Origin: Anaerolineaceae bacterium
GTDB lineage: Bacteria; Chloroflexota; Anaerolineae; Anaerolineales; Anaerolineaceae
Length of the DNA: 5,319 nucleotides
Reading direction: 5' to 3'
Assembly (NCBI GenBank): GCA_027348305.1
Contig: DAIEPS010000140.1
Coordinates: 1-5,319 of the forward strand
The position numbers and the translations under genes were made by a program. Under the pieces are notes generated by a model, which was given only the letters and a program-made list of their open reading frames with translations, was not told where the DNA came from and did no database searches. Of the stretch, positions 4,654 to 5,319 are shown piece after piece (the first letter of the stretch is position 1; each line of letters starts with the position of its first letter).

Positions 4654-5319
4654 CTAAAACTCCACCACCGTTTCAACCGGCGTTTCCGGGTAAATCCTTA
4701 ATGGTGCGGGGGGCATGGGGTTGTAAGCGTAGTCGAGCTGTACCATGCCGCACTTCATGCCGGCGATGCGTTTAGCGCCCTGGTAAGTGCCGCGCACCAG
4801 CACGTCCTCCATGGAAAGCGCCATGCCGAAGACCGCCACGCTGGTATAAGCGGGAATCTGTGCCAATTCGTCGCCGTAAGCGCCAAATGAGAAGATCAGG
4901 TGTTCGCGATCCAGCGACTGCGCCTGGATGAGGGGGATGACCACCGGGTAGCCGTCCGCGCCGACGTAGCCCAAAAACTTCAGGTTATCAATTTTGTCGT
5001 AGAAGGCTTTGGTCCAGTCATTGAGCACGATCGCCTTTTCGTGTTTGGGGGTGAAGGCTTTTGCAACCATGGTTTTGATCGCGGCAGGGATGATCTTGTT
5101 CATGGGCAGTGGGCTCTTACCGCTCTGGGCGACCAGATCCATGTAATGCACGGTATGCACCCCGAAATAAGCGTTATACCTGAAGAGCGGGGTGTTGTTG
5201 TAGAAGTCGTAATCCCTGCCCTCTTTGGCAGCATGCGTGTAATCCGCACAGCCGCGCCACAGGTTCTTGTCCAGGCCCATGACCATGAAGCCAGTCTTGG
5301 GGTTCTGTTTGATGTGCTG
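4654..5319 (-). CDS. FMN-binding split-barrel (pyridoxamine 5'-phosphate oxidase-like) protein, 5'-truncated by the window edge
   Basis: The frame is open from the right edge to a TAG at 4654-4656 and gives 221 residues. An internal Met at 5284-5286 is not the likely start, because the 11 codons before it (QHIKQNPKTGF) are open and read as continuous protein. The C-terminal half (visible residues about 114-211) resembles the split barrel of PNPOx-like flavoproteins: KFLGYVGADGYPVVIPLIQAQ, then a strand FSFGAYG, the paired strands TSVAVFGMAL and DVLVRGTYQG, and a closing LRIYPETPVE. The N-terminal half carries a dense aromatic patch, YDFYNNTPLFRYNAYFGVHTVHYMDL (about 37-62), which I do not recognise as a named domain. 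Family members bind FMN, F420 or haem and act as reductases or stress proteins. The actual reaction is unknown, and true PdxH function is not claimed. No signal peptide can be judged without the start. Confidence 0.7.
   Translation of the reverse strand, partial: QHIKQNPKTGFMVMGLDKNLWRGCADYTHAAKEGRDYDFYNNTPLFRYNAYFGVHTVHYMDLVAQSGKSPLPMNKIIPAAIKTMVAKAFTPKHEKAIVLNDWTKAFYDKIDNLKFLGYVGADGYPVVIPLIQAQSLDREHLIFSFGAYGDELAQIPAYTSVAVFGMALSMEDVLVRGTYQGAKRIAGMKCGMVQLDYAYNPMPPAPLRIYPETPVETVVEF

Overview
This is a compact bacterial chromosomal segment of ordinary genes: short intergenic gaps, purine-rich Shine-Dalgarno sequences and strong intrinsic terminators. No ribosomal or other phylogenetic marker is present. 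The protein flavour (chemoreceptor tail, HAD/aldo-keto reductase pair, TrhA-like PAQR protein, ECF sigma factor with a small membrane partner, FMN split-barrel protein) and the intergenic repeats built on AGAAACCGGG would fit an environmental anaerobe, perhaps of the Chloroflexota. That assignment is a guess, not a demonstration.

Layout from left to right. The 3' end of a methyl-accepting chemotaxis gene (+) is closed by a near-perfect terminator. Converging on it is a minus-strand pair: a HAD-superfamily phosphatase followed, 15 nt later, by an aldo/keto reductase. Upstream of that pair is a minus-strand seven-helix TrhA/hemolysin III-like (PAQR) membrane protein. Next comes a self-contained minus-strand operon: an ECF sigma factor, then a 120-residue two-helix membrane protein, then a terminator. 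No recognisable anti-sigma factor lies in the window. A 269-nt divergent region separates the sigma gene from a plus-strand YcxB-like membrane protein. That gene converges through a strong bidirectional terminator on a minus-strand FMN-binding split-barrel protein that runs off the right edge.

The most distinctive feature is a family of three palindromic 60-61 bp elements (1742-1801, 2643-2703, 4526-4585). Their 13-bp arms are ATTCCCG(G/A)TTTCT and AGAAA(C/T)CGGGAAT, and all three sit in intergenic DNA next to gene 3' ends. One copy carries a compensatory G-C to A-T change in the arms, so the hairpin is kept while the sequence drifts. The elements are not intrinsic terminators: they have no T-tracts, and two of them sit next to separate, clear terminators. 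They look like a REP/MITE-like dispersed repeat family.

The sigma factor and its small membrane partner probably act together. The HAD and aldo/keto reductase genes are probably co-transcribed. No link among the other genes can be shown from the sequence. I did not find a new defence or mobile system with protein machinery. The repeat family and the sigma/membrane-protein pair are the two points that deserve follow-up.
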